NCBI GenBank assembly: GCA_036939355.1
Contig: JALLAP010001582.1
Span: forward strand, 1 to 17,882
Reading direction: 5' to 3'
Length of the DNA: 17,882 bases
Source: Thalassiosira profunda
Taxonomy: Eukaryota > Bacillariophyta > Thalassiosirophyceae > Thalassiosirales > Thalassiosiraceae
The notes under the pieces are model-generated. The model worked only from the letters and a program-made list of their open reading frames with translations, ran no database searches and had not been told where the DNA came from. The translations under genes and the position numbers were made by a program. Positions 9,073 through 17,882 of the stretch are shown piece after piece (the first letter of the stretch is position 1; every line of letters starts with the position of its first letter).

Positions 9073-10095
9073 ATGATGGGCAATCGCCAAGACCGCACTC
9101 GTGATGTGGAATCGGGAGAGGCGTCGTCAGAGGCCACGCCCCTTCTTGTCACTAAATCTTCAAATGCCGAGGAACCCGCCACCGCTGATTTTGGTGCGGT
9201 GGCCCCGCCTCCAGCCGCTGCGCCGCCGCCGCCCCCCGATGGATCGCCCGGGGAGCAAATCATGGGGGGCGACGCAGCCTCCTCCTACCAGCAGCAGCCG
9301 CAGGAATCGTTGACGCCGCTCTTGTCAGCGAGAGATGACGACAATACATCGCAGTCTCAACTGTCGCAATCCGTATCTGCAAAATCTGGGAAATCGCGGA
9401 GGAAGCGGAAGAAGAAAACGGGCGACGCCGCCTCCACCAAAAGTGGGAGAAGCAGCGTCACCAAAGCAAAGAAGAGGAAAAAGAAGGAGGGACCGCAAAA
9501 GTCGATCTGTCACCTCATGTTTGATCTGGTCAGATATGTCGCCATAATGGCCAGCGCATGTATGCTTGCGATGCAAGCTTTGCCGCTCATCGTGATGGGG
9601 AAGCAACGTACCTGGTTGCAGGTTGCGGTGAGATCGTATCTCGCCCTCTTCTGCGTCTCCTTCATTCTGGCGGAGGTCCGGGTCCCATTCCTGCAAAAGA
9701 TCGCACTGCACGACAACTGGATATTGAAGGGATTCCTGTACTCATTCATTGGATTGATTGGCATGGAGCAGGACCTTGCCGTCAAAGTCGAAGACATTGC
9801 GGCGGGCACCTCCAGCGTGCTGGGACCAGACTATGCCACGCTCTTTGCAACGCTGTTTATGAGCATTACAACCTGGCTGATGATTGCGGTGGGCATCATC
9901 TACACGGGCCTTGGATTGCTGTGCATGCAGAGGTGGTATGAGAAGTTGGAAACGGACCACAGAGAGAAGGTGAAGGCGTGGAAGCAAAAGAAGAAGAGGG
10001 AGGAGGAATTTCGCAAAGAAAAGGAAGAGCACAGGCAAATCGATAAGGACTGGCACGAAGGGAGGGGAAAATGGTATGATGATCTGGAGGACTGA
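9073..10095 (+). CDS. Four-TM protein, COPI-associated/TVP15-like, with a long basic N-terminal extension
   Basis: The 340-residue product has a disordered first 145 residues (Pro run at about 46-55; Lys/Arg clusters at about 108-115 and 131-138). Four hydrophobic segments follow at about 152-175, 183-201, 216-236 and 257-285, then a highly charged C-terminal helix (about 289-335). The spacing and the ILKGFLYSFIGLIGME segment resemble the COPI-associated/TVP15 group of Golgi membrane proteins, where a G-F-L-Y-x-F-x-G motif starts the third helix. The function would be in Golgi vesicle traffic; this is a family guess by eye. ATGs occur at 9073 and 9076; the second has G at +4 and would expose an MGN N-terminus, but the residues after it are a poor myristoylation site. 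Single exon. Confidence 0.82.
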   Translation: MMGNRQDRTRDVESGEASSEATPLLVTKSSNAEEPATADFGAVAPPPAAAPPPPPDGSPGEQIMGGDAASSYQQQPQESLTPLLSARDDDNTSQSQLSQSVSAKSGKSRRKRKKKTGDAASTKSGRSSVTKAKKRKKKEGPQKSICHLMFDLVRYVAIMASACMLAMQALPLIVMGKQRTWLQVAVRSYLALFCVSFILAEVRVPFLQKIALHDNWILKGFLYSFIGLIGMEQDLAVKVEDIAAGTSSVLGPDYATLFATLFMSITTWLMIAVGIIYTGLGLLCMQRWYEKLETDHREKVKAWKQKKKREEEFRKEKEEHRQIDKDWHEGRGKWYDDLED

Positions 10096-10441
10096 ACTCA
10101 GTTCGAGACAAAGATGGCTTGCAGGCCAGTGCAGGCGCAGCCCGTCTTGGCTAGAGATAATGTCCGTCTGTGAAGAATTGTCTCAACGCTGCAGCCCAGA
10201 TTCACATGATACTCTCAAAGGAGAGACAGTATCTTTGTACGATACCAATTCCCAAGTGTAGGATCCAATTTCTACGGGGAGACAGTTCTTTCGAAGTCCA
10301 CACCCGTCACGCAACTCACGCAACTCAAACAGCAACCCGCCGGCCCGCCCCTAGGACCTATCCACTACACGGCTGCACGGCTGCACGCACCGCTCCGCTC
10401 ACCAGGTCTAGTCGACACCGTCCGCACCCCTTCTCCTCATC
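10096..10441 (+). promoter_or_regulatory. Intergenic region upstream of the Sec14-like gene
   Basis: This 346-bp spacer holds the four-TM gene's 3' end and the Sec14-like gene's promoter and leader. Short direct repeats (ACGCAACTC twice near 10309-10327, GGCTGCAC twice near 10371-10386) lie in a C/A-rich stretch that probably is leader. No gene is evident. Confidence 0.3.
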
Positions 10442-11528
10442 ATGTCAGCCGACGGAGACGCCGTGGGCATTTATGGCCAGAAGCCGCAGCCGGAGGAGAC
10501 GCCGGAGTTCGTATCCCGAATGCATGCACTGTTGGAGGAAGAAATGGAGAAGCTGCCCGACGACCTGAAGGCCGGGTGGCTGCGGGCAAAAGAGAAGTGC
10601 CCGGACTTGGTGGGAGAGGAGCATCGTCTGATGTTCTTGCGGTGCGAAGTGTTCAACGCAGACGTGAGTGGATTTGCTTCTTATTGCTATCGAAGTTGTG
10701 CAGTGGTATTCAGCGTTCATTTCACCCACGAACATTTGCAGCTGGCAGCCCAAAGGATCGGCAAGTATTGGAACAAGCGCATCGAGCTGTTCGGGGAAAC
10801 AAGGAGGTAAGTAAGTGCGCCCCAGGGGGCCAGCAAAACGATGGCCAGAAACGCTCACGCTGCGTTCTCGTCGTATCAGCTTCAAGCCCCTCCACATTGG
10901 GGGAGATGGGGCGCTGAGCAGCGTGCACAGCAGCGACCATGGCAAAACGGACGCTGAGGATGCGAGTATGGTGGAGAACACACTCAAAGGCTTGCACATT
11001 GGCTTCATCCGACCGACGGAAACGCACGACAGCGGCGGCAGGGCAATCTTGTTTGCTGATCCATCCCGTCTCGCTGGTTACAACAAGAAGATCGAAGCCG
11101 AGCGAATGGGAGTGGCAAGGGCTCTTTGGTACGTCATGCACCATCTGCTTGAGGGAAACGCCACCGTGCAACGAATCGGGATGGTGGCCGTGGCCTACCC
11201 TCATCACGCAAAGCTCTCCGTCGTGGATCGCAAACTGATGAAAATCAACATGGAGTCCATGACCGGGTGCATCCCGATCCGTATGGGTGGATTTCATGTC
11301 GTCCACCCGCCCTGGTTCTTCGGCTCGGTCGTTTTCCCCATAATGAAATTAATTATGCCAGCACGGATGCGGAAGAGGGTGAAGGTTCACTCGGGGAGCG
11401 ACGAAAAAGTGCTCGAGAGCTTGAAAGAGTATGGGCTGAGCCGTGAGGTGCTGCCCACTGAGATTGGCGGAGATGTCATCATTGACACGGATGCTTGGTT
11501 GCACGATTTGAAGAGCAGGGGAATGTGA
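10442..11528 (+). CDS. Sec14-like CRAL-TRIO lipid-binding protein, three exons
   Basis: Likely binds and exchanges a phosphatidylinositol-type or other hydrophobic ligand between membranes. Exons are 10442-10663, 10742-10806 and 10880-11528. Intron 1 (78 nt, GTGAGT...GCAG, phase 0) and intron 2 (73 nt, GTAAGT...TCAG, phase 2) restore one 311-residue frame. Residues about 34-90 match the CRAL-TRIO N-terminal helices (LMFLRCEVFNADLAAQRIGKYW reads across intron 1). About 130-295 is the lipid-binding domain: GGRAILFADPSRL, ERMGVARALWYVMHHLL, then the floor and gate region IPIRMGGFHVVHPPWFF and IMPARMRKRVKVHSG, ending LPTEIGGD, the Sec14 P-x-E-x-G-G signature. The ATG at 10442 lies in CATCATGT. 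No membrane segment, so probably cytosolic. Confidence 0.92.
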
Positions 11529-11770
11529 AAGTGATTTGGGCAGAGGAGATGAGAGAGGGAAAGAAGAGGCATGCAGGCGCGAAGGAGGTGGTTTGGTATG
11601 TTTGTTCGATTTGCGAGAAGGGCAGGCATCATAAATGTATCTAGTGTTGTTGCTGTTGTTGCTGTAACATCACATTATTATGCACATGTGTTAAGGTCCA
11701 TGTCACTTCTTTACATCACCGATATTTCACGGAGGTGCCTTCTTTCTGCTTAATTCTGGTCGTCTTCCTG
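11529..11770. other. Convergent intergenic region
   Basis: This 242-bp gap between two facing stop codons is T-rich, with a short GTTGTTGCT repeat at about 11644-11664. It should hold both polyadenylation sites; I see no gene. Confidence 0.4.
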
Positions 11771-13766
11771 CTACTTTGGACTGTCAAGGGAAAGTGCAGC
11801 CGGAAGAACGAGTTGTTTGCACGCACTAACCACCTCCGCGGGATCCAAATGTCCCTCTACCCGCTCGTCCTGCTCACCGCTCTCTTCGTCGAACGGCTTG
11901 TTGATGGTCGTAGGAGGGATTTCGCCCTTCTCCACCATGTCGCCCAAAAGATGAAGATCGAGCGACTCGACCGTTCTGTTCCATGGAATGCCCGTCTCTT
12001 CGGCGTCATCGCTGGCATCTTCCACAATGACTTTGTCGCCGTTGCTTTGGCCAAACTTAACTGGCGCCGGCTCCNGCGACATGCGCCACATTGCCCTTGA
12101 CCTCGTCGAACGCCAGCGCCCGGCATCCAACGTCCGCTGTCACGCCCTGATCCTTGTACCGAAGCGCCTCAGGTACCATCGAGGCCCGTTGCATCATCAG
12201 CTCTCCCGAGACTGCAACGGCCTTCTTGCCCTCTTCGAAATGATCCTGGCATTTGGGAACGCTTTCCTTGAGCGCCTCTGAGACCTGCGCCGCTCCGTTC
12301 CAGATCATGTCTCTCGCCTGCAGTATGGGGTCAGCGCTTCGGTCCGCGTCAGTGCCACCGTCAGATTCGAGTGGGAGGTTGATGTTGCATGAGAGAGACG
12401 ACCGGAGATCGTCGTAGTGCAACTGCGTCTTGAACGCGTTCATAAGACTCTGCCTCGCGTTAAAACCTCGTTCCTTCACCACATCGTCACCACCCGCAGT
12501 GCCTTTGCCGTTGGCCTCCTTCGAGCCATCCGCCATGGGAAGGCTCGTATCGCCCAGTGAAAGATCTACGGTGCAAACATCTGCGCTCTGGGGGGTGGCG
12601 AAAGACGAAGCATCGATGTCTACGTCCGGAGTGGCCGCAGCAAGGATCTTCTTGAGCACCTGCTTCTTCAGCACCGGACAAATGACACAGCCCTCCACAA
12701 GCTCCCCGGAAGCGCTGAGCTGGGGCATTTTGCACGAATCGCAGATGTTCGTGGCGTCAGCGAGGGTATATCCTTTCTTCAGCTTGGCGCTCAGAACCTT
12801 GGTGCTGATCTTCTTCCGCTCGTCCGACGTGAGATAGGTAGTGACTTGGAGGGGCGTGATGGCGTCGACGTCGTCCTTGGTGAACATGTTGCTCGTAGCA
12901 GCAAAGCTGCTGGACTTGGGCGGCGGCTGGATTTCCGACTTGGGCTGCAACTTGAACTCTGTAGCCCCTTGCCGGAGGGCGTGCTCGTGGCACAAGACGT
13001 CGAACGAACGACGGGTGACCGGAGCGAAGCTGAAGTCCAACTTGCTTGGCGTCGCGACCGGACGATCGTCGCCGGTAGAAATCACGCCGCCTTTGTACTC
13101 TGGATCCGACAGAGAGGAAACATCAGCGCTCGCCGGACTGGCTGTTGTCTCCCTTTTCCTTCCCGCAAGCTGGGAGAGGGTCGAGCTGCTCTTCGATAGG
13201 GCTGCATTCGCCTCAGGAAACGAGCCGTCCTCCTCGCTGATCTCAACCTCGCGAGCCCGCTCGATGTCGTCAGGGGTCGTGCACCGGCTCTTCCTGCTAG
13301 CGCTGCTCCGCTTGCTGCTGTTGCTACACACGGTAGTTGTTGCCGTGGATTGAAAGCTGCCATTCTTCACGAGAGACAAGGGGCGGCGCTGGAGTTTGCC
13401 AATGTCCTCGATGGGGTTGAGCTCGGGCACCGACGGCATCAGCGGCCCAGCTTCTTCTTTGGAATCCTTGCTCTGCGTCCCTAACGAAGAGTCAGGCGTG
13501 ATGGGAACTGTGCCGGGGGTCGAAGGAGATGGCACCTTCGCCCGTCCGAACACGCTCCCGTCGGACGCCATGCCCACCTCGATGCCGTCCTTCGATGCCT
13601 CCTTCGAGACAACAACTTCGATATCCTCAGAAGCGGCCATTTCATCTACGCCGCCGCCACTTTTCATTGGATTCCCACACCGGACGGCGTCCTCGTAGGA
13701 CGACGGTCCGCACGCGGGGTTCTCCGCGAGGGCGGCGTACAGGAACGTCAGCGGGGTGCTCGGCAT
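11771..13766 (-). CDS. Large disordered protein with a ZNRD2/p27-type zinc ribbon, frame broken by a single N
   Basis: Once the N at 12074 is ignored, one 664-residue protein reads from the ATG at 13766 to the TAG at 11771. Most is low-complexity Ser/Pro/Glu sequence. Residues about 318-364 (KISTKVLSAKLKKGYTLAD, then CDSC at 342-345 and CVIC at 360-363) match the Sjogren/scleroderma autoantigen p27 (ZNRD2) zinc ribbon: a K-x-L-x-G-Y/W-T-L-A motif followed by two CxxC pairs. The C-terminal part has helical segments (EEGKKAVAVSGELMMQRAS) and an acidic tail. With the N counted, the frame ends early at 12057; without it the sequence continues as HVAEPAPVKFGQ. Proteins with this ribbon are poorly characterised; the role is unknown. 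Confidence 0.82.
12074..12074. other. Single N that shifts the zinc-ribbon reading frame by one base
   Basis: The N lies in GGCTCC-N-GCGACA. Unlike the other two Ns it has no flanking duplication. Deleting it joins two long open frames on the minus strand without a stop, so it is most likely a zero-length contig join or a spurious inserted base. Confidence 0.8.
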
Positions 13767-14160
13767 GGCCGTTTGCAATTCCGTTGTATCGGTCGAGGAT
13801 CTCGCGCGCCGCAATAGATCGGACAGTATGGCTGTACGACGGCCGAATGATCGAGATGGATTTCAAGCACTAGATATGCACATGAATATTGCGCCGGCGC
13901 CGGAGAGAGTTCAAGCATGCAACGGACCCCGCCCCTGCCTGATGCGCTGCTGAATATCGTTCGAAGCCGCCATTCTGTTGCCCAACTCCCTTCGAAGCCG
14001 CGTCGCCATCCAAGAAGGCCAAGCGAGTGCGCCAAAAAAATTTGGGCGGATAAGAGGTGATTTCTACGTAGGAATTCCCTTTCCGCAGCGCCTCCTCGCT
14101 CCTTCTCCAACGCACCTCCACCCGGCGCAGGGTCTCCAAGCAAACCCAATAGATGCGGCT
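13767..14160. promoter_or_regulatory. Divergent promoter region between the zinc-ribbon and DUF2358 genes
   Basis: This 394-bp stretch contains no supported gene. An out-of-frame ATG at 14153, eight bases before the DUF2358 start, opens a 70-codon frame overlapping the gene. Its context is weak (T at -3), so scanning ribosomes could bypass it. Confidence 0.35.
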
Positions 14161-14943
14161 ATGCGGCGATCTAATTTGCTCCAAGCGTTCGTCTGCCTCC
14201 ATTCTCTCGGCGGCGGCGCATCCTTTGGCATCGGCCGCGGGCCATTGCATAGGGGGCGCCGGTCCGCGGCCGCGACGCAAGTTCGCGCGGAAGATCGACG
14301 CCGGGGCGATGCCGACGGCGGTGGCAGCTCGTACGACACGTCGGCGTCGCTCATCAAGGGCGTAGTGTCCTCGCTCACGTCGCTGAGCAATTCCATCTTC
14401 CGGGATGCACCGTCGATGGATAATGTTGGAGAGGCAGTCACATCATCAAAATCAGCCCCCACATCGCCGCAGGAATTGCTGTCGCGGATACGAGACGACT
14501 ACACGATCAACAACTACCTCTGGACGGGCAACTTAGACACGTCCGCCTTTTCAACGAACTGCACCTTCACCGACCCCACACTGTCGTTTGTAGGCGTAGA
14601 CCGGTATGTGGAGAATGTCGGAAATCTAGTGCCAGTCATCACCTATCTCCTGGGCGATGAGCAACTCAGCCGGTCGGAACTGCTAGAAATATCGCTGAAC
14701 GAAGAAAAAGGCTACATTCAGACTCGGTGGAATATGGTCGGCGAATTAAACCGACTGCCGTGGCGGCCGAGGATAGATGTTATCGGCAACACAAAGTTCT
14801 GGTACACAGAGGGGAACGAAGAGGGGGACCCGCGAGCGGTGCGAGTATACTTTTACGACGAAGAATGGGAGATACCGGCGGGCAAGGCGTTGCTTCAGCT
14901 CGTGACGAGGGCGGGAACAATACCCAACACTTCAGAGCGCTGA
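14161..14943 (+). CDS. DUF2358 (NTF2/SnoaL-like fold) protein, likely plastid-targeted
   Basis: The 260-residue, single-exon product starts with a short hydrophobic leader (LLQAFVCLHSLGGGASFG, about 6-23) whose A-S-F at 20-22 resembles the cleavage motif of complex-plastid targeting signals; an Arg-rich stretch (31-48) follows, as in a transit peptide. Residues about 103-256 match the DUF2358 family: LLSRIRDDYTINNYLWTG, then FSTNCTFTDPTLSFVGVDRY, the tract NLVPVITYLLGDEQ, QTRWNMVGELNRLPWRPRID, and WYTEGNEEGDPRAVRVYFYDEEWEIP. The family is widespread in plants and algae, has an NTF2-like cone fold and has no established reaction. The ATG at 14161 (G at -3) is preferred; no ATG lies upstream in this frame back to 13978. 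Confidence 0.9.
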   Translation: MRRSNLLQAFVCLHSLGGGASFGIGRGPLHRGRRSAAATQVRAEDRRRGDADGGGSSYDTSASLIKGVVSSLTSLSNSIFRDAPSMDNVGEAVTSSKSAPTSPQELLSRIRDDYTINNYLWTGNLDTSAFSTNCTFTDPTLSFVGVDRYVENVGNLVPVITYLLGDEQLSRSELLEISLNEEKGYIQTRWNMVGELNRLPWRPRIDVIGNTKFWYTEGNEEGDPRAVRVYFYDEEWEIPAGKALLQLVTRAGTIPNTSER

Positions 14944-15035
14944 TAAAGGGGGCCACCGAACATTAATTCCGGTCAAGCTGCGATACACCGCTTGGCTTAA
15001 GACCACTGCCCCAAATTCACTCTTCGTCACTTCTC

Positions 15036-15906
15036 TTATTTGTCCCCAAACTCCGCCCAGCAATCCGTCTCCTTCGGCCCGCCTCCGTTCAGAACCTTCG
15101 TGAAGCCCTTCGCCTCCAGAAAGTCCTTCGCCTTCTGTCCCCGTCCTCCACCACCGCAATGGGTAATGATCGGGGTATCCTTGTCGGCCTCCGGCAATTC
15201 CATCGATCCGGTCTCTCGGCTCCAGGGCAGGTTCACCGCCTGCGGCCGGTAGCCCTTCTCCGCGTCGGGAAAGCCCGCCACCGCGAGGGATTTGGCATCG
15301 CCCGGCTCAACACTGGCGTTCGGATGACGAACGTCCACGACGAGCAGCTTGTCGCCTGCCGAGGACACGAAGTCCTTCAGCTCGGTGGGAGAGGATACGC
15401 CCGCTTTGCGCGGCTCCTGGGCCGTTTCGGACATGCTGCGGATTGTCAATGGCTTGGCTGCGGTTTGGTGCATTTGTTGTGCATTGATTGTTGTGTGTCA
15501 GAGGCCAGCATATCCCATCCATCAAATGCGTATTGTATTGGTTCAGTGCAATCAGATGATGATATCAGGTTTCGGTGAGGATGTAGTGAGCAGAAGGAAG
15601 TGCGTTAGCGACAGGAGAATTGATCCGCTTTGTTTTGTATGTAGATGGTTATCATGCCGATGAAGCGCAGAGCCGCTCGCGAGCGTAGGATACCCTTCGG
15701 CACAACTGCAACACAAATGTGAATGCCATCGAGCCATACACCAGAGACAATCGACACTCACCGCCCTGCACAGTCTGGACGGCGGCAACTCCGAGAGGAC
15801 GGGAGCGGGGGGACACCAGCGCCGGGGCCGACGAGCGAGCGGTGAAGGCAAACGCACTGCTGGAGCGGGCGCCGGCGGCGAGGAATAGTGCGACGCGGAA
15901 GTTCAT
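15036..15906 (-). CDS. Single-domain rhodanese, probably with a plastid-leader first exon
   Basis: The rhodanese domain (exon 15036-15457) carries ELKDFVSSAGDKLLVVDVRH and the active loop HCGGGGRG, a C-x-x-G-x-R pattern with the catalytic Cys, as in sulfurtransferases that move a sulfane sulfur. Upstream, an exon at 15762-15906 begins MNFRVALFLAAGARSSSAFAF, an ER signal with an A-F-A-F plastid motif. It ends in a GTGAGT donor in phase 1. Joining it to the acceptor GCAG at 15458 (intron 15458-15761, 304 nt) keeps the frame and gives 188 residues. The stretch 15460-15627 contains no AG on the minus strand, as expected before a distant acceptor. Alternatives: the rhodanese starts at the ATG at 15473 or 15434 as a separate cytosolic form, or the leader exon uses a nearer acceptor at 15706 and encodes an 80-residue protein. 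The rhodanese domain is certain; the join is inferred. Confidence 0.75.
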
Positions 15907-16458
15907 GGCTTGCGACGGCGACCGAATTATGAACCCTGCTCACCTCGAACGACCTCAATTCGTCTTCGTCAGCGACAGTGCGGTGGGCTCTGGCCAGTGC
16001 GAGTGCGTGGCGTCGGCTTCGCGTGTGCCGGAGGCGTGGCCGCGCGAGATTCTGTGAAGATTCGATTCACCTTCATTCACCTCCGTCCCTCCGTCACTAC
16101 AATACTCTTGGACCTCTTGCGCTAGCTTGCTTGTTCTTGGTTGCAAAATCCGAAGCGGCGGGCCAGCGGCTCTCGTAGGGCACGGCCGACACCCCAACGC
16201 CTCGCCCAGGGCAGACGCGCTGCAGGTTATATCGACGCCGAGCCCGCTGCACGGCGGACGTTATTTCTGTGGCTATCAAGAGATCCAAAGCATTGTATTT
16301 CCGCGGTTGGCACCTCAGGGCGAGCCATCACCATTTACATCACAGGGCGGCGCACACATTATTCAGCAGCGGCTAGTCTGAGGGAATCAAACATCAGGCA
16401 CAGGGCACACCATATTCATCTGCGGCGAATCTAGAGGGAACTAACACCGTCAATAAAG
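15907..16458. promoter_or_regulatory. Divergent intergenic region
   Basis: This 552-bp stretch lies between the plastid-leader exon and the right-hand kinase start. No ORF resembles a protein, and I see no strong core promoter motif. The last 70 bases are A-rich and likely the kinase leader. Confidence 0.3.
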
Positions 16459-17882
16459 ATGGGCAATTCCGCCGGCAAGCACCTGAACGGGCTCGACACT
16501 TCTCTTCACGAGCTGTCGGGCCACGGCCACCTCTCGGAACGCGAGGCCTCCTCGGCGTGGTACCGCTACGGCGTTTCGGTGACAGACGTGTATGACGTCG
16601 TGGAGGTGCTGGGCCAGGGCCACATGGGTGAGGTGTTCACCGTCCGGCGCAAGACGACCGGCCACCACACCGATTTGACCCGGGAACGGATGCGGGAGAG
16701 CGAGGACGACTTGAAGAAGGTGCTCCAGAAGGAGAAGGAGGAAAAAGAGAAATCCCCCAAGCGGCACGCGCGGAAGCCCAGCCTGGACGCGGGGAGGAAG
16801 CGCGACAAATCGCCCGGGCACAGGCGCAAAATGAGCATTTCGGGGGCGGTGCACAAGTCGACGAAGTTGATCAAGAAGGTGGGCAAGGGGGGAGGAGACA
16901 AGGGGAATAAGGGCGGGGACCTCGAAGAGGACGCCAACTCCAATCTGGCCCAGTTCATTGACAAGGAGGATCGGGGCGATTCCATCCACGAGCCGCCCAA
17001 GAGCCCCGCCACCCCGCTACGGCCGGCCATCAAGGAAAAGGGACGGTACTACCCCAACGAACGGGAGGACGAGTTGGCCGGCAGCATCCCTAGCGTGCAG
17101 AGCAGCGACCAAGCGCGGGGGACGATCGGTGATAGCTCCGTCGGGGAACGGGGCAGCAACGTCTCCTCTCCCTACGTGCGCCGGGACACGCACGAGTACG
17201 CCGAGGAACTTGGGAAGGCGCGGAAGGGCGTTCATTTCCAGAGGACGTTCGCGGTCAAGACGATTTTGACGAGCCGGATCCGCCAGGACCAGCTCGAGGA
17301 GCTCGTCAACGAGATCATGATCATGCGCAAGCTGGATCATCCGTACGTGCTGAAGCTGTACGAGGTGTATCATGTCAAGCGTGAGTATGAACAGCTGGAG
17401 TGCAAAATCATTGCAACGATAATGCATCTCTCAATCCTACCTACCATACCTTGCCCAAAGGAAAACTGTGGCTTGTGACTGAGCTCTTGACGGGTGGCGA
17501 CCTCTCCTCTCGCAAGCTCAACGAGCACGATACCAAAAACGTCATCGAGCAGGTGCTGCGGGCGTTGGTCTACCTCCACCGCATGGGAATGTGAGTGTGA
17601 TACTTTTTCGCAATTCAGCATGCCCTTTCTGATGCCGTGCTCTCACTCTTGTGCCCCTTTCCTGTTTCAGCGTCCACCGAGACATTAAGCTGGAGAACGT
17701 TCTCTACGAAAATCACAGCAAGCAGGCGACGGTGCGGCTGATCGACTTTGGATTGTCGCGGACGTTCGATCGGACGAGCACGGCCGGAGACTTTGCGCGG
17801 ACGCCGTACACGATGGCCCCGGAGACGGCGGCGAGCGGGTCGGCGGGGCGGATGACGGACAAGACGGACGTGTGGGCGGTGG
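16459..17882 (+). CDS. CAMK-like Ser/Thr protein kinase with a large N-lobe insert, 3' end outside window
   Basis: Exons are 16459-17380, 17461-17590 and 17671 to the window edge; both introns are 80 nt with GTGAGT donors. The glycine loop LGQGHMGEVF is at residues 51-60, but the ATP lysine (FAVKTI, K267) follows only after about 190 Lys/Ser-rich residues, where kinases normally have about ten. Then come helix C (LVNEIMIMRKLDHP, E285), the hinge LVTELLTGGDL (about 312-322), VHRDIKLEN with catalytic D355, LIDFGLSR (D376), RTPYTMAPE and DKTDVWAV. These motifs resemble CDPK/CaMK kinases. The segment after GGDL is shorter than in CDPKs. The N-terminus MGNSAGK could be myristoylated. EF-hands, if present, would be outside the window. 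The start ATG follows CAATAAAG and is the first in this frame. Confidence 0.9.

Noticed and set aside
13978..14160. Upstream extension of the DUF2358 frame
   Set aside because: It lacks an ATG (starts TTG) and would bury the plastid leader that begins at 14161.
1..17882. tRNA, rRNA, CRISPR, transposon or viral sequences
   Set aside because: No tRNA arms, rRNA cores, regularly spaced repeats, transposase or integrase motifs, or terminal inverted repeats were seen on either strand.

Overview
The window is nuclear DNA from a eukaryotic alga with a complex (secondary) plastid. The best guess is a photosynthetic stramenopile; a haptophyte is the main alternative. Three observations support this. 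A fucoxanthin/chlorophyll light-harvesting protein starts with an ER signal followed by an A-F-A-P plastid cleavage motif, and two other genes carry similar A-S-F or A-F-A-F leaders. Genes are interrupted by short GT-AG introns (69-90 nt, mostly GTGAGT or GTAAGT donors). Several protein families (BspA-type LRR, FRD-type kinase, ZNRD2-like zinc ribbon, a small helical family with an RGLE motif) are ones I associate with diatoms and relatives. I found no rRNA, tRNA, CRISPR array, insertion sequence or viral gene.

Layout: eleven protein genes almost strictly alternate strand. (1) Minus, 1-2601: TKL-like protein kinase running off the left edge. (2) Plus, 2953-3723: light-harvesting protein. (3) Minus, 3871-5539: membrane-anchored sulfotransferase. 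(4) Plus, 6513-7859: LRR_5 protein. (5) Minus, 7979-8557: small unknown helical protein. (6) Plus, 9073-10095: four-TM COPI-associated/TVP15-like protein. (7) Plus, 10442-11528: Sec14/CRAL-TRIO lipid-transfer protein with two introns. (8) Minus, 11771-13766: large disordered protein with a zinc ribbon. (9) Plus, 14161-14943: plastid-targeted DUF2358 protein. (10) Minus, 15036-15906: rhodanese, probably given a plastid leader by an upstream exon. (11) Plus, 16459 to the right edge: CAMK-like kinase with a very large insert in its N-lobe. Convergent pairs are 92-242 bp apart; divergent pairs are 351-973 bp apart.

The assembly contains three single-N joins (677, 4605, 12074). The first two are flanked by exact 72-bp direct duplications, and the third adds one base to a reading frame. 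In each case collapsing the join restores a continuous conserved protein, so these are contig-joining scars and not biology. Anyone using automatic gene models here should expect broken models for the first kinase, the sulfotransferase and the zinc-ribbon gene.

The genes do not form an obvious single pathway. Loose themes are plastid function (light harvesting, DUF2358, rhodanese), secretory-pathway and lipid traffic (sulfotransferase, TVP15-like, Sec14) and signalling (two kinases). I did not find a convincing new multi-gene system. The most interesting leads are the alternative first-exon model for the rhodanese, the kinase domain inserts with introns placed at the catalytic loop in both kinases, and the alternating-strand architecture.
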